Assembly (NCBI GenBank): GCA_027071315.1 | Contig: JALSUP010000148.1 | Span: forward strand, 1-58,243 | DNA: 58,243 nucleotides | Reading direction: 5' to 3' | Source: Sulfurovum sp. | Lineage (GTDB): Bacteria > Campylobacterota > Campylobacteria > Campylobacterales > Sulfurovaceae | Shown here: positions 44,126-52,659 of the stretch, one piece after another | Layout of the letters: every line of letters starts with the position of its first letter | Position numbering within the stretch: the stretch's first letter is position 1 | Made by a program: the position numbers and the translations under genes | The notes under the pieces: model-generated | Database searches by the model: none | Told to the model about the DNA's origin: nothing | Seen by the model: the letters and a program-made list of their open reading frames with translations, nothing else

Positions 44126-44152
44126 ATTCCGTAGGGTGCGTAATCACGCACC
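44095..44152. repeat. REP pair, family A, tail to tail
   Basis: The left hairpin 44095-44112 is followed by CTAC (44113-44116). After 14 bases comes GTAG (44131-44134) and the right hairpin 44135-44152. The GTAG feet face inward, unlike in REPINs, and the conserved spacer is absent. The ATG usually taken for ttcA (44123-44125) sits between the two units. Confidence 0.85.
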
Positions 44153-44165
44153 TTTGAAACCCTAT

Positions 44166-44858
44166 CTACTTAATTTTTTCAACCATTGAGAGTATGAAAT
44201 CTGCAGAGATCTTTGCAGAACTCTCCAGAAATTCATCAAAATTAAAACTGGCATCCATATCGGCCGAATCTGAAATGGCGCGAAGAATGAAGAATGGTAC
44301 TTCCAACGAGGAACAGACCACTGCGACGGAAGCACCTTCCATCTCTAAAGCGTGTGCTTTAAATGTTTCACCGATCCAGTCTTTTCTCTCAGGGTTCGCC
44401 ACGAACTGGTCACCTGTTGCAATGATGCCCTCGACCAGTTTAAGTCCTTTGTCTGCCGCCACTTCTTTCGCGATGTTTCTAAGTGCCACATCGGTAGGAA
44501 TACACACTTCACCCTCCGGTACATACCCATAAGGATGTCCAAATGCCGTAATGTCAAGATCGTGCTGACAGAGACCATCGGCAATAATGAGATCACCGAT
44601 ATTTAACTCTGGAGAAATAGCTCCAGCAACCCCTGAAAAGAGTAATAGATCACAGCCGAATTTTTCTATGAGGCTGGTTGCAGTCAAGGTTGCGAAGACT
44701 TTTCCTATTTTCGAATAGGCAACCACCACTTCTTGTCCATCATACTGGCCTTCATAGTACGTATTTGCCGCATACTTCGTCTCTTTGAGGTTCTCGAGTT
44801 TCGAGATGATCGGTTCAATCTCTTCGGGCATGGCACCCATAATAGCTATTTTATTCAT
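44166..44858 (-). CDS. mtnN: 5'-methylthioadenosine/S-adenosylhomocysteine nucleosidase
   Basis: Cleaves adenine from methylthioadenosine and S-adenosylhomocysteine. In Campylobacter and Helicobacter the same enzyme also cleaves 6-amino-6-deoxyfutalosine in menaquinone synthesis. It starts KIAIMGAMPEEIEP. The core has SGVAGAISPELNIGDLIIA, and the substrate loop is ALEMEGASVAVVC with the conserved glutamate. The catalytic aspartate is in ISDSADMDA. The 230 residues are standard. AGGA precedes the ATG. I recall pfs-fabD adjacency in C. jejuni. Confidence 0.94.
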   Translation of the reverse strand: MNKIAIMGAMPEEIEPIISKLENLKETKYAANTYYEGQYDGQEVVVAYSKIGKVFATLTATSLIEKFGCDLLLFSGVAGAISPELNIGDLIIADGLCQHDLDITAFGHPYGYVPEGEVCIPTDVALRNIAKEVAADKGLKLVEGIIATGDQFVANPERKDWIGETFKAHALEMEGASVAVVCSSLEVPFFILRAISDSADMDASFNFDEFLESSAKISADFILSMVEKIK

Positions 44859-44894
44859 TTCAATCCTATCTGATAAATATACGTGTTAAATTGT

Positions 44895-44913
44895 GGTGGG
44901 AGATCCACCCTAC
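44895..44913 (-). repeat. Solo REP, family E
   Basis: Minus-strand GTAG (44910-44913) is followed by the hairpin GGTGG, loop ATCTC, CCACC (44895-44909). It is the only copy of this stem in the window. It lies between fabD and mtnN. Confidence 0.6.
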
Positions 44914-44927
44914 GCGTTATTTTCTTT

Positions 44928-45866
44928 TTAAAGTTTGCTTACTTCTTCTATGGCCGTTGCCAATGAAGCCATGTCTGAGACAACAAAGTGTGGTTTTTTT
45001 GTAGCTCTTCTGTTGAGTCCTTTTAAGACACCACCATGACCAAACTCAATATAACAATCAACATCGTCATCAAACTTGGCAATAGACTGCTTGTACATTA
45101 CAGGAGAGACCAACTGCTTCGGTAACAACTCTAAAGCTTCTGCTTTGGTATTGTACTTTTCAGCTGTCACGTTTGAAACAACCGGTGCAATAAATTCATC
45201 TTTTAACATCTCTGTCAACTTCTCAGCCAAAGGTGCTGTTGCAGACTCCAATAATGGACAGTGAGACGCTACAGACATATTGAGAAGCATGGCTCTTTTT
45301 GCTTTGGCTTCTTTTAAAATAGGAGCCAGGACTTCAAGGTCCGGCTTGATCCCGGCAATCACGATCTGCCCTGCTGCATTATAGTTCACAGGCCATACTT
45401 TCAGTCCCGCTTCTCTCTGTGTTTCACAGATCTCTTCAACAACCTCATCATCCAGTCCCAAAGAGACCATCATTCCAACATCCTGACCGGCACAGGCTTC
45501 TGCCATAAGCTTTCCACGAAGGTTTACAAGTTCTACCGCATCAATGGCATCAATGGCACCCACCGATACCAAAGCAGAGAATTCACCCAGTGAGTGTCCT
45601 AAAGCATACACAGGCTTAATAGGCATTTGATCTTCAAAAAGTTTATGCGCAATAGCTGAAACCAGTAAAATAGCCGGTTGCGTGAACTCTGTTTTTTCAA
45701 GATCATCATTTTCTGTAAAAAGCAGTGTTTCAAAGTTAATACCTGTTCTTTTTGAAGCTTCCGCTACCATATTTTTAGCAACATCAGAGTTGTTGAAGAA
45801 ATCTTCACCCATACCTACAGCTTGAGAACCTTGACCCGGAAATAGAAATGCACATTTGATCGACAT
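44928..45866 (-). CDS. fabD: Malonyl-CoA:ACP transacylase
   Basis: Loads malonyl groups onto acyl carrier protein for type II fatty acid synthesis. The N-terminus CAFLFPGQGSQAVGMG is canonical. The active-site serine lies in GHSLGEFSAL (about 92), and the catalytic histidine in ASHCPLLESA. The 312 residues are standard. AAGGA lies six bases before the ATG. A perfect 19-bp inverted repeat sits just 24 bases upstream of the start, inside the expected leader. Confidence 0.96.
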   Translation of the reverse strand: MSIKCAFLFPGQGSQAVGMGEDFFNNSDVAKNMVAEASKRTGINFETLLFTENDDLEKTEFTQPAILLVSAIAHKLFEDQMPIKPVYALGHSLGEFSALVSVGAIDAIDAVELVNLRGKLMAEACAGQDVGMMVSLGLDDEVVEEICETQREAGLKVWPVNYNAAGQIVIAGIKPDLEVLAPILKEAKAKRAMLLNMSVASHCPLLESATAPLAEKLTEMLKDEFIAPVVSNVTAEKYNTKAEALELLPKQLVSPVMYKQSIAKFDDDVDCYIEFGHGGVLKGLNRRATKKPHFVVSDMASLATAIEEVSKL

Positions 45867-45890
45867 AATTGTCCTTTAGTAAAATTTAAA

Positions 45891-45943
45891 GCATCTCAAA
45901 TTAATAGGTATTGTTGTGAGTATCACCTATTAATTTGAGATGC
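45891..45943. repeat. Perfect 19-bp inverted repeat upstream of fabD
   Basis: GCATCTCAAATTAATAGGT (45891-45909) is mirrored exactly at 45925-45943, with a 15-base loop. It lacks a GTAG foot. On the minus strand it follows the Mrr-type gene and is followed by TTTAAATTTT, then the fabD ribosome-binding site. It could be a terminator for the upstream gene, an attenuator of fabD, an operator, or a small mobile repeat. Confidence 0.75.
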
Positions 45944-46006
45944 CTCGTATTTTACCATTTTTACATTAACTCAACACAGAGAACACTTTAGCTTCTAAAT
46001 GGTCTT

Positions 46007-46513
46007 CTATGAAGATGTATGATTGATCATTTTTACCAAAGCCACACCATCTATGAGTTCCATGGGTTTGCCTTCGATGAATTTATAACACTCTTTGGTA
46101 AAGCGATTGCTCGTGACCACATACGCTTTGTCTACATCATACTCGTACATCAGACCATACATTTCACGTATGACTTTTATGGTAACAAGGGAATCATCAT
46201 AACGTTTACACTGTACAATGGCCGAGGTTTTTTTTCCAAAACGTCCTTTGTTCATCCAGATATCGACACCCCCGTCGGCACCTTTTTTTTCATTACCCTG
46301 TACTTTCCAGCCTTTTTTTTCAAAAAGTTCCATACAGAGTAATTCAAAGTCATCCCATGAGAGTTTTTTCAATTTTTTAATGCTTCGATTACGGGCCAGG
46401 AGACTTCTGTTTTTGAGACTTCTATAGAGGTTTCGAAATTGCAGCAGTAGATACAGGAGCAGTATCACACTTAGCACTATCAATGGGGTTTCAGAAGTTA
46501 TATAGTTGGGCAT
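46007..46513 (-). CDS. Membrane-anchored Mrr-type restriction endonuclease-like protein
   Basis: A 168-residue protein with one N-terminal transmembrane helix (about 9-26, TPLIVLSVILLLYLLLQF) and a basic linker. A Mrr_cat domain follows (about 48-165). The nuclease motif is complete: E57 region FELLCMELF, D84 in KGADGGVDIWM, and Q101-x-K103 in AIVQCKRY. Mrr enzymes cut modified DNA; membrane-tethered forms are often annotated only as restriction endonuclease-like. No methylase or second subunit is nearby. Relative to the C. jejuni order (fabD-slyD), this gene is inserted. Confidence 0.82.
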   Translation of the reverse strand: MPNYITSETPLIVLSVILLLYLLLQFRNLYRSLKNRSLLARNRSIKKLKKLSWDDFELLCMELFEKKGWKVQGNEKKGADGGVDIWMNKGRFGKKTSAIVQCKRYDDSLVTIKVIREMYGLMYEYDVDKAYVVTSNRFTKECYKFIEGKPMELIDGVALVKMINHTSS

Positions 46514-46594
46514 AGTTTATTATAGGGCAAAATAGGGAAAAGAGATAAAAAGATGTCGAATTGTAATATTTTTGAGAAAAAAGAAGAAGTGTGC

Positions 46595-46619
46595 TGTCAT
46601 TTTCTTAAAGAAAATGACA
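46595..46619 (-). terminator. Terminator of slyD
   Basis: TGTCATTTTCTT (46595-46606) pairs perfectly with AAGAAAATGACA (46608-46619). On the minus strand it lies 17 bases after the slyD stop and is followed by a T-rich stretch ending in TTTTTT. Confidence 0.7.
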
Positions 46620-46636
46620 ACGCAATGTGTTTGGGA

Positions 46637-47149
46637 TTAGTTACAACCACACCCTGTACCACATGATTCACCTTCTGAGTGTCCGCCAACCTGTCCGCTT
46701 GCTGCTTCGTCTGCTGTCGCTTCTCTTTCAGTAAGTACTGTCACAGAAAACATAAGGTCTTTACCTGCCAATGGGTGGTTAAAGTCTACTTTTACTTCTT
46801 TGTCGTCAAATGAAGTCACTGTTACCTGTACAGTTTGACCATCTTCTCCCTGACCATAAAGTGTCATACCTTCTTTAAGATCAACACCTTCGAACTGATC
46901 TACAGGTAATGTCTGCTGTGCTTCAGGGTTAAGCTCACCGTATGCTTTTACAGCTGTTACAAGTGCATCTTTGCTCTCTCCGGCAGTCATACCGACAAGT
47001 GCTTCTTCAAGACCTGGAATGATATGACCCTTACCTGTAATAAACTCCAGTGGCTCTGCACCTTTGTTTGTATCTACAACTTCTGTTGTACCAGCTTCTT
47101 TTACTTCGTACTCGATTCCTACTACACTGTTTTCAGCTTGAATTGCCAT
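46637..47149 (-). CDS. slyD: FKBP-type peptidyl-prolyl isomerase SlyD
   Basis: Prolyl isomerase and chaperone, with a nickel-binding tail that assists hydrogenase or urease maturation in related bacteria. The FKBP core is split by the IF chaperone insert: it begins VVGIEYEVKEAGTTEVVDTNKGAEPLEFITGKG, and the flap region lies in VDFNHPLAGKDLMFSVTVL. The C-terminus is short and cysteine-rich (HSEGESCGTGCGCN) with few histidines. The 170 residues are normal. AGGA precedes the ATG. Confidence 0.94.
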   Translation of the reverse strand: MAIQAENSVVGIEYEVKEAGTTEVVDTNKGAEPLEFITGKGHIIPGLEEALVGMTAGESKDALVTAVKAYGELNPEAQQTLPVDQFEGVDLKEGMTLYGQGEDGQTVQVTVTSFDDKEVKVDFNHPLAGKDLMFSVTVLTEREATADEAASGQVGGHSEGESCGTGCGCN

Positions 47150-47221
47150 GTTATATCCTATTATTTAAATTTGTGCTATTTTATCAAAGCAAACTTTAGT
47201 CAGGCTTATAAAAACAGACTT

Positions 47222-48454
47222 TTATCGTGTCTCACCATTCCCGTAAATTTTATATTTATACGTGGTCAATTCACTCACGCCCATTGGGCCTCTTGCATGC
47301 AGTTTGTTGGTTGATATACCCACTTCTGCACCAAAACCGAACTCACCACCATCGGTAAACTGTGTGGAAGCATTAAGATAGACACAGGCTGCATCGACTG
47401 CATTTAAAAACTTCTCGGCAGTCGTATAGTTTTCGGTGATGATGGCTTCTGAATGTTGGGAGCCGTACTCTTCAATATGGGCAATAGCCCCTTCTACACC
47501 CTCTACAACGCGAATGGTTAAGATGTTGTCCAAATACTCAGTCGCATAATCTTCTCTTGTGGCTTCATTGGCTTCTATGATCTCTCTGGTTCTTGCACAT
47601 CCACGTATCTCTGTACCCTGTGAGGCATAGGCTTTTTGAACCTGTGGGAGTATCTCTTCTGCAACCACTTCGTCTATCAGCAATGTTTCCAAAGCACCGC
47701 AGATACCGGTACGTCTACACTTGGCATTGACCATGACAGCCAATGCTTTTTCAAAGTCTGCATCTTCATCGACATAAGTATGGCAGAGCCCTTTATCATG
47801 TTTGACCACCGGTACCGTAGCATTCGTAGAGACATACTTAATGAGTGCTTCTCCGCCACGAGGTACAATAAGATCCACATAACGGTCTTGCTTAATGAGC
47901 TTTGCCACACCCTCTCTTGAAGAGTCAGGCAAAAGGGAAATCGCGCCTTTTGGAAGCTCATTTTCCACAAGTACTTCTTGCAAGACTTTGGCAATGATCT
48001 GGTTAGAGTGCTCTGCTTCTTTACCCCCTTTAAGAATGGCCACATTTCCACTTTTAAAACAGAGTGCACCCACATCCGCAGTGACATTTGGACGCGATTC
48101 ATAAATAACTCCAATGACACCAATAGGCACAGAGACTTTTTCTATTTTAAATCCAGCATCGGCATACCAACCGTCAAGCACACGCCCCACAGGCTCTTTG
48201 AGTCCCGCGATCTCTTCAATGGCCACAGCCATCCCCTCTACTCTACCCTCGTCTAAAAGCAGTCTGTCCTTCAAGGCTGCAGAAAGGTCATTCTCATCTG
48301 CTGCCTGCATGTCAAGTACATTGGCTGTGAGTATTTCAGAGGTACGCTTTCTAAGCCCCTCTGCCATTGCTCTGAGTATGCTGTTTTTCTCTTTACCGCT
48401 TAAGGTTGACAAGACCCTGCTCGATGCTTTTGCTTCTTCTAAAAATTTTTCCAT
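47222..48454 (-). CDS. proA: Gamma-glutamyl phosphate reductase
   Basis: NADPH-dependent reduction of glutamyl-5-phosphate to the semialdehyde, the second step of proline synthesis. Aldehyde-dehydrogenase-like fold. Motifs are IGVIGVIYESRPNVTADV, LKGGKEAEHSN, the catalytic cysteine region NAKCRRTGICGALE, and RGPMGVSELTTYKY at the end. I chose ATG 48454 (410 residues), preceded by GAGAGGAA, over an upstream in-frame GTG-type start. It is divergent from proC, and proB is not in this window. Confidence 0.95.
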   Translation of the reverse strand: MEKFLEEAKASSRVLSTLSGKEKNSILRAMAEGLRKRTSEILTANVLDMQAADENDLSAALKDRLLLDEGRVEGMAVAIEEIAGLKEPVGRVLDGWYADAGFKIEKVSVPIGVIGVIYESRPNVTADVGALCFKSGNVAILKGGKEAEHSNQIIAKVLQEVLVENELPKGAISLLPDSSREGVAKLIKQDRYVDLIVPRGGEALIKYVSTNATVPVVKHDKGLCHTYVDEDADFEKALAVMVNAKCRRTGICGALETLLIDEVVAEEILPQVQKAYASQGTEIRGCARTREIIEANEATREDYATEYLDNILTIRVVEGVEGAIAHIEEYGSQHSEAIITENYTTAEKFLNAVDAACVYLNASTQFTDGGEFGFGAEVGISTNKLHARGPMGVSELTTYKYKIYGNGETR

Positions 48455-48512
48455 TTTTCTATTTCCTCTCACTATAATGAAGGTCATTTTAACAAAGTTA
48501 TACTAATAATGG

Positions 48513-48518
48513 TATAAT
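48513..48518 (+). promoter_or_regulatory. -10 box of proC
   Basis: TATAAT lies 29 bases before the proC ATG, in the 93-base divergent gap with proA. A minus-strand proA promoter is expected in the same gap (ACTATAATGA near 48471-48480 reads in the other direction). Confidence 0.5.
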
Positions 48519-48547
48519 CCTTACAATTCAGCACAAGAGAGTTTATT

Positions 48548-49306
48548 ATGCAAACCATCACATTTATAGGCAATGGGAATATGGCACTGAGTATTGCTCA
48601 GGGACTTAAAGGGAAATACAACATTGAAGTTGTCGGAAGAGAAATGAAGAAACTGGATGCCTTTGAAAAAGCACTCAATGTACAAATTGACAAATCTCTC
48701 CTTGAAGATTTTGACATCAACAATAAAACGCTCATGCTGTGTGTCAAACCTGCCAATGTAGAAGAAGTTTCCAAGAAGCTCAAAGGAAAAGCCAGAGTAC
48801 TCTTGTCTGTACTTGCAGGCACCAGTATTGAAAAACTGAAAAAGCATTTTAAAGCAAAAGCAGTGGTACGTACCATGCCGAATCTTGCTGCTTCGGTAGG
48901 GGCTTCCATGACCACACTCACAGGAGATGAAAGTGTTAAAAAAGAAGCAGAAGACCTTCTTGCTTCTGTGGGAAGTACCCTGTGGCTTACTTCAGAAAAA
49001 GAGATAGACATTGCCACAGCACTGGCAGGTTCCGGTCCTGCCTACCTCGCGCTTGTTGCAGAAGCACTGGCTGACGGTGCCGTGAAACAGGGGCTTAAAA
49101 GAGAAGATGCCATGGTCACAATGAGAGGACTCTTTGCAGGCTTTGGCAGCCTCATTCAGGAGGTTCACCCTGCTTTGCTTAAGGATGGGGTGATGAGTCC
49201 GGGAGGAACCACTGCCGCAGGCTATGCTGCACTGGAAGAGGGAAATGTCAGAGCATCCTGTATGCATGCCATTGAAAAAGCCTATGAGAAGACCAAGGGG
49301 CTTTAA
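48548..49306 (+). CDS. proC: Pyrroline-5-carboxylate reductase
   Basis: Final step of proline synthesis, using NADPH. The N-terminal Rossmann motif is ITFIGNGNMALSIAQGL (residues 4-20). The conserved C-terminal blocks are ALAGSGPAYLALVAEALADGAV and VMSPGGTTAAGYAALEEG. The 252 residues are slightly shorter than the usual 260-270. AAGAGAG lies upstream of the ATG. It converges with cpoB. Confidence 0.95.
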   Translation: MQTITFIGNGNMALSIAQGLKGKYNIEVVGREMKKLDAFEKALNVQIDKSLLEDFDINNKTLMLCVKPANVEEVSKKLKGKARVLLSVLAGTSIEKLKKHFKAKAVVRTMPNLAASVGASMTTLTGDESVKKEAEDLLASVGSTLWLTSEKEIDIATALAGSGPAYLALVAEALADGAVKQGLKREDAMVTMRGLFAGFGSLIQEVHPALLKDGVMSPGGTTAAGYAALEEGNVRASCMHAIEKAYEKTKGL

Positions 49307-49318
49307 GGCTTTAACTTT

Positions 49319-50155
49319 TTACGACTTTAACTTCTTTTTGGCGATCTTTGCGGACTTCCTGTCCGGATAATTGTCTATAATATTTTTATAAAATATCTTT
49401 GCCTGCTCTTTATCACCTGTTTTTTCAAGCGAAATAGCCGTGTGCAGGAGCAGTACATCAATATAGCTTGCCTGGTCATAAAGACTGGCACTCTTTTTAT
49501 AAAAGAAGATCGCATCTGCATACTTCTTTGTATAATAGGCGATCTCACCCAAGTAATAATTGGAAGCAGCAGGTTTGTAGCCTTTTCTATCGGTAATAAT
49601 AAAACGTTTTCTTGCTTCATCATAACGCTGTTTGACAAAAAAACGCACCCCTTCACTATAGAGTTTTGAAGTGGCTTTACCGGTCATTGTTTCATCTGCA
49701 ACAGTGCTGCTTTGACTACCTGGCTTTTTGGCTGAGCTTATTTTTTTTCCGGCAAGGGCCTGTTTCAGATCATCTTTGGATATATAATTTTCATTGATAT
49801 TGTCTATCATCAGCCCAAGCTCTTTAAGAAGCTGTGTATTGTCAGGTGCCGTTGTTGAAGTGCCGGACTGTGTCATTTTCATTTCGGCAATGGTCGCATT
49901 CAGGCCTTCCATTAAAGAGGTGACACCATTGAGCCGTTCTTCAAGTTCTGCCACTCTTCGCTTGAGTGCCGTGATCGATTTTCTGTTCTGAATGATCACC
50001 TGTTTGGCAGGAATGGTTTTTTTAGGTTCGGCATACGCATCACGGGGAGGCTCGTCGTAACGTGTGTCATAGCCGTAAGGATCAAACTCTGCAAATGACA
50101 CAGATGACCCCAGTAACAAAAATAGTAAAAGTGATTTGCTCGCTCTAAAGTTCAT
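49319..50155 (-). CDS. cpoB: Tol-Pal system protein YbgF/CpoB
   Basis: A periplasmic TPR protein that couples outer-membrane constriction with peptidoglycan synthesis. It has a signal peptide (SLLLFLLLGSSVSFA) and an N-terminal coiled coil (about 50-100, KSITALKRRVAELEERL). A linker leads to C-terminal TPR repeats (about 165-278, SKLYSEGVRFFVKQRYDEARK). The 278 residues are normal. It follows pal by seven bases. The order tolB-pal-cpoB is conserved; tolQRA are not in this window. Confidence 0.9.
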   Translation of the reverse strand: MNFRASKSLLLFLLLGSSVSFAEFDPYGYDTRYDEPPRDAYAEPKKTIPAKQVIIQNRKSITALKRRVAELEERLNGVTSLMEGLNATIAEMKMTQSGTSTTAPDNTQLLKELGLMIDNINENYISKDDLKQALAGKKISSAKKPGSQSSTVADETMTGKATSKLYSEGVRFFVKQRYDEARKRFIITDRKGYKPAASNYYLGEIAYYTKKYADAIFFYKKSASLYDQASYIDVLLLHTAISLEKTGDKEQAKIFYKNIIDNYPDRKSAKIAKKKLKS

Positions 50156-50162
50156 GTCGGTC

Positions 50163-50684
50163 CTACTTCATCAAACGAAGGTCAACTCGTCTGTTCTTTG
50201 CATAACAACTGTCTGTGGGAGAAGAACACACCGGGTTACTCTCACCAAAACTCACAAGCACCATTTTTGAGGCGCTAATACCCCGGGAGGCCAAAGCATC
50301 TTTGACCGCTTTTGCTCTTTTAAGACCGAGTGCATAGTTGTACTCATCGGTACCGAATTCATCACAATTTCCTTCTATTTTGATCTTACTGCTGCTTTTT
50401 GAACCGACACTCACATTTCGGGCGATCGCTCTCTCCGTTTTTGACGAGAGACCATAGTCGGCAAAATCAAAATAGATACTCTGGAAACCGTCACTGCTGC
50501 TGTTACCCCTGCTTCCGGATCCATTTCCGTAGCCACTTTCATCAATGCTCACTGCATCACCGGTAATGGCCGTTGCATCTGAAATATTACTTGTGCTTCC
50601 GGGAAGTTCAGGTACAGTTTGCCCGCACCCCGTAAGTAAAAGCAGTGAAAGTGCCGATGTTGCTAAAAGTAGTTTTTTTATCAT
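50163..50684 (-). CDS. pal: Peptidoglycan-associated lipoprotein Pal
   Basis: Outer-membrane lipoprotein tying the membrane to peptidoglycan and interacting with TolB. The lipobox is LLTGC (cysteine 20). A Gly/Ser-rich linker (about 50-66) precedes the OmpA-like domain (about 68-173). Diaminopimelate-binding residues lie in GNCDEFGTDEYNYALGLKRA, and the family end is KNRRVDLRLMK. The 173 residues are normal. Confidence 0.95.
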   Translation of the reverse strand: MIKKLLLATSALSLLLLTGCGQTVPELPGSTSNISDATAITGDAVSIDESGYGNGSGSRGNSSSDGFQSIYFDFADYGLSSKTERAIARNVSVGSKSSSKIKIEGNCDEFGTDEYNYALGLKRAKAVKDALASRGISASKMVLVSFGESNPVCSSPTDSCYAKNRRVDLRLMK

Positions 50685-50702
50685 AAATATCCTTTGTGTC
50701 TT

Positions 50703-51944
50703 TTACCAGTCAAGTGATTGTATTTTTCTGCCGCCAAGCGGAAAGAGCAGACTCTGTTTACTTTTTAAATTGATATAGCCTATAGAAGAACTTCCGCCCC
50801 TGTGCTTGATATACTGTATTACCGTACCGTCTGTCGAAAAATTCGGAAACTGATTGGTACCCGTTGTTGTCAGGGGTCTTGTCCCTGATCCGTTGGAAGA
50901 GGTCAGGTAGAGGTTAAAGGTATTGTTTCCAAAACTTTTCTGACTCTCTCTGCTGGAGTAGACCACTTTGGAACCGTAGGCATCGACGGCATTGTTATTG
51001 CGCCCGTGGTACACCACCTGTGTCACACCCGAACCGCTTATGGATTTTTTAAAGATATTGGCATACCCCAGCCTGTTTGAAACAAATACGATACGGCTTT
51101 CATTGTCAACATATTTACCTGAGACATCAATACCATTAAAAAAGGTAACACGTCTTTTACCTCCGCCTGAAGCGGACATTTCATAAATATCTGCCTGGGC
51201 ATCGGGAGCCATGGTCACAAGTATTTTGGAACCGTTTCGACTGACATCGGAACAGATGATCATCCCCTCTGAAGAGGCTATTTTGCGTTTTGAGCCGGAA
51301 TATATGTTCAGTTTGTAGAGTGCGGGAATATCTCCCGCATAGGAGGTATAGTAAAAACTCTGCTGTTTGGCATCTGCCCACTTTGGAAAAAGGTTTAAAC
51401 CGCCGCGTATGATGTCTTTCTGATATGAAAAACTGTAGTCAGCCAAGATGATCTCGCTCTTTTTTGCTCCCGTATAACGTGCATAGATCACATACCTGTT
51501 GATCCATGAAATACTGGGATATTTTAAAACATCGTTGACATCCGAGATGGCTTTATGTGCCAGAAACGGTGCTTTGGCTGTTGTCGGAATAGCATAACTC
51601 TTTTTAAATACTTCTGCCCCGTTTGATGCTTTTAAAAGACGTATACGCAACTTTGTACCGGTACTCTGTGTCAGTGTATACTTCAAAATATACTCTTGGC
51701 TTTTAAGTGCCGGTGCCACAAAACTGCTCTTAAAATCACCCTTATGCTGTCTGCTGTCCGCGAGAAAGTGCCCGGAGATCTTCAAATCAGCCAAAAGTGT
51801 CTTGAAAAATTTTCCATTGGAGATTGCCGATCCGTCTTCAAGTGAAATACGGGAGCGATGTTCAACATCTGTCTCAATTTTGAGTGTGGCATCTACGGCA
51901 AAGAGGTGCAGCGAAAATACAAAAAGTAGTAAAAGATATCGCAC
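50703..51944 (-). CDS. tolB: Tol-Pal system protein TolB
   Basis: A periplasmic beta-propeller protein that binds Pal. It has a signal peptide (YLLLLFVFSLHLFA), an N-terminal domain (about 17-130) and a six-bladed propeller of WD40-like (PD40) repeats such as NGSKILVTMAPDAQADIYEM and NESRIVFVSNRLGYANIF. The 413 residues are normal. The start is GTG 51944, preceded by AAGGA. It heads the tolB-pal-cpoB unit. Confidence 0.93.
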   Translation of the reverse strand: MRYLLLLFVFSLHLFAVDATLKIETDVEHRSRISLEDGSAISNGKFFKTLLADLKISGHFLADSRQHKGDFKSSFVAPALKSQEYILKYTLTQSTGTKLRIRLLKASNGAEVFKKSYAIPTTAKAPFLAHKAISDVNDVLKYPSISWINRYVIYARYTGAKKSEIILADYSFSYQKDIIRGGLNLFPKWADAKQQSFYYTSYAGDIPALYKLNIYSGSKRKIASSEGMIICSDVSRNGSKILVTMAPDAQADIYEMSASGGGKRRVTFFNGIDVSGKYVDNESRIVFVSNRLGYANIFKKSISGSGVTQVVYHGRNNNAVDAYGSKVVYSSRESQKSFGNNTFNLYLTSSNGSGTRPLTTTGTNQFPNFSTDGTVIQYIKHRGGSSSIGYINLKSKQSLLFPLGGRKIQSLDW

Positions 51945-52101
51945 TTAAATCCTTCATGAAGTTTTATTTGGTAAATATTGTAGCTAAATTTTCATTAACA
52001 CATATGAAGAACAGACAAAGCAGAAAGAAGCGGTACATTTATCTTTTGCCCAAAAATTATGTTAGAATAAAACTATGACATTTCTCTGAATAGGAGTTTT
52101 T

Positions 52102-52659
52102 ATGAATGATATTATGATCGCCCTGGCAAAAGCGGCTATCCTGGTCGCCCTCAATCAGGAAGAGAATTTTGACTTAAATAAAGCACTTGAGACTTACCCC
52201 GTGTTAAAAGAAAACGCTGCCGTCTTTGTCACACTGACCACTAAGCAGGATCACCAGTTACGCGGATGTATCGGATCGCTGGAAGCCTATCGTCCTCTCT
52301 ATAAAGATATTATTGCCAATGCACAGGCCGCTGCACTGCAGGATCCCAGATTCCCGCCACTGAAGCCGGATGAGTTAAAGAATATCAGCATTGAAGTCTC
52401 ACTTCTTTCCAAACCTGAACCGCTCTCCTATCACAACACAGAAGAGTTAAAAAAGAAGATCAGACCGTTCAAAGACGGTGTAGTACTTGAACATCAAGGC
52501 AAACGTGCCACCTACCTACCCTCTGTCTGGGAACAACTCCCTCACTTTGATGACTTTTTTTCAAACCTTTGCCAAAAAGCCGGTCTGTCGCACGACTGCC
52601 TTTCTATGCATCCTACGATCCTGACCTATCAGGCTACTATCTTTAAGGAGAACCAATGA
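52102..52659 (+). CDS. AMMECR1-domain protein (AmmeMemoRadiSam system protein A)
   Basis: A 185-residue protein of the AMMECR1 family, conserved from bacteria to humans. The signature LRGCIGSLEAYRPL is at about 53-66, followed by the block AALQDPRFPPLKPDELKNISIEVSLL and, near the end, KRATYLPSVWEQLP. Function is not established. In many microbes it is encoded beside a MEMO-family gene and a radical SAM enzyme. Here the MEMO gene follows with a four-base overlap, and no radical SAM gene is in the window. AGGAG lies before the ATG. Confidence 0.88.
   Translation: MNDIMIALAKAAILVALNQEENFDLNKALETYPVLKENAAVFVTLTTKQDHQLRGCIGSLEAYRPLYKDIIANAQAAALQDPRFPPLKPDELKNISIEVSLLSKPEPLSYHNTEELKKKIRPFKDGVVLEHQGKRATYLPSVWEQLPHFDDFFSNLCQKAGLSHDCLSMHPTILTYQATIFKENQ

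Noticed and set aside
46007-46513. Complete restriction-modification system
   Set aside because: Only a nuclease-like gene is present; no methylase or specificity gene lies on either side.
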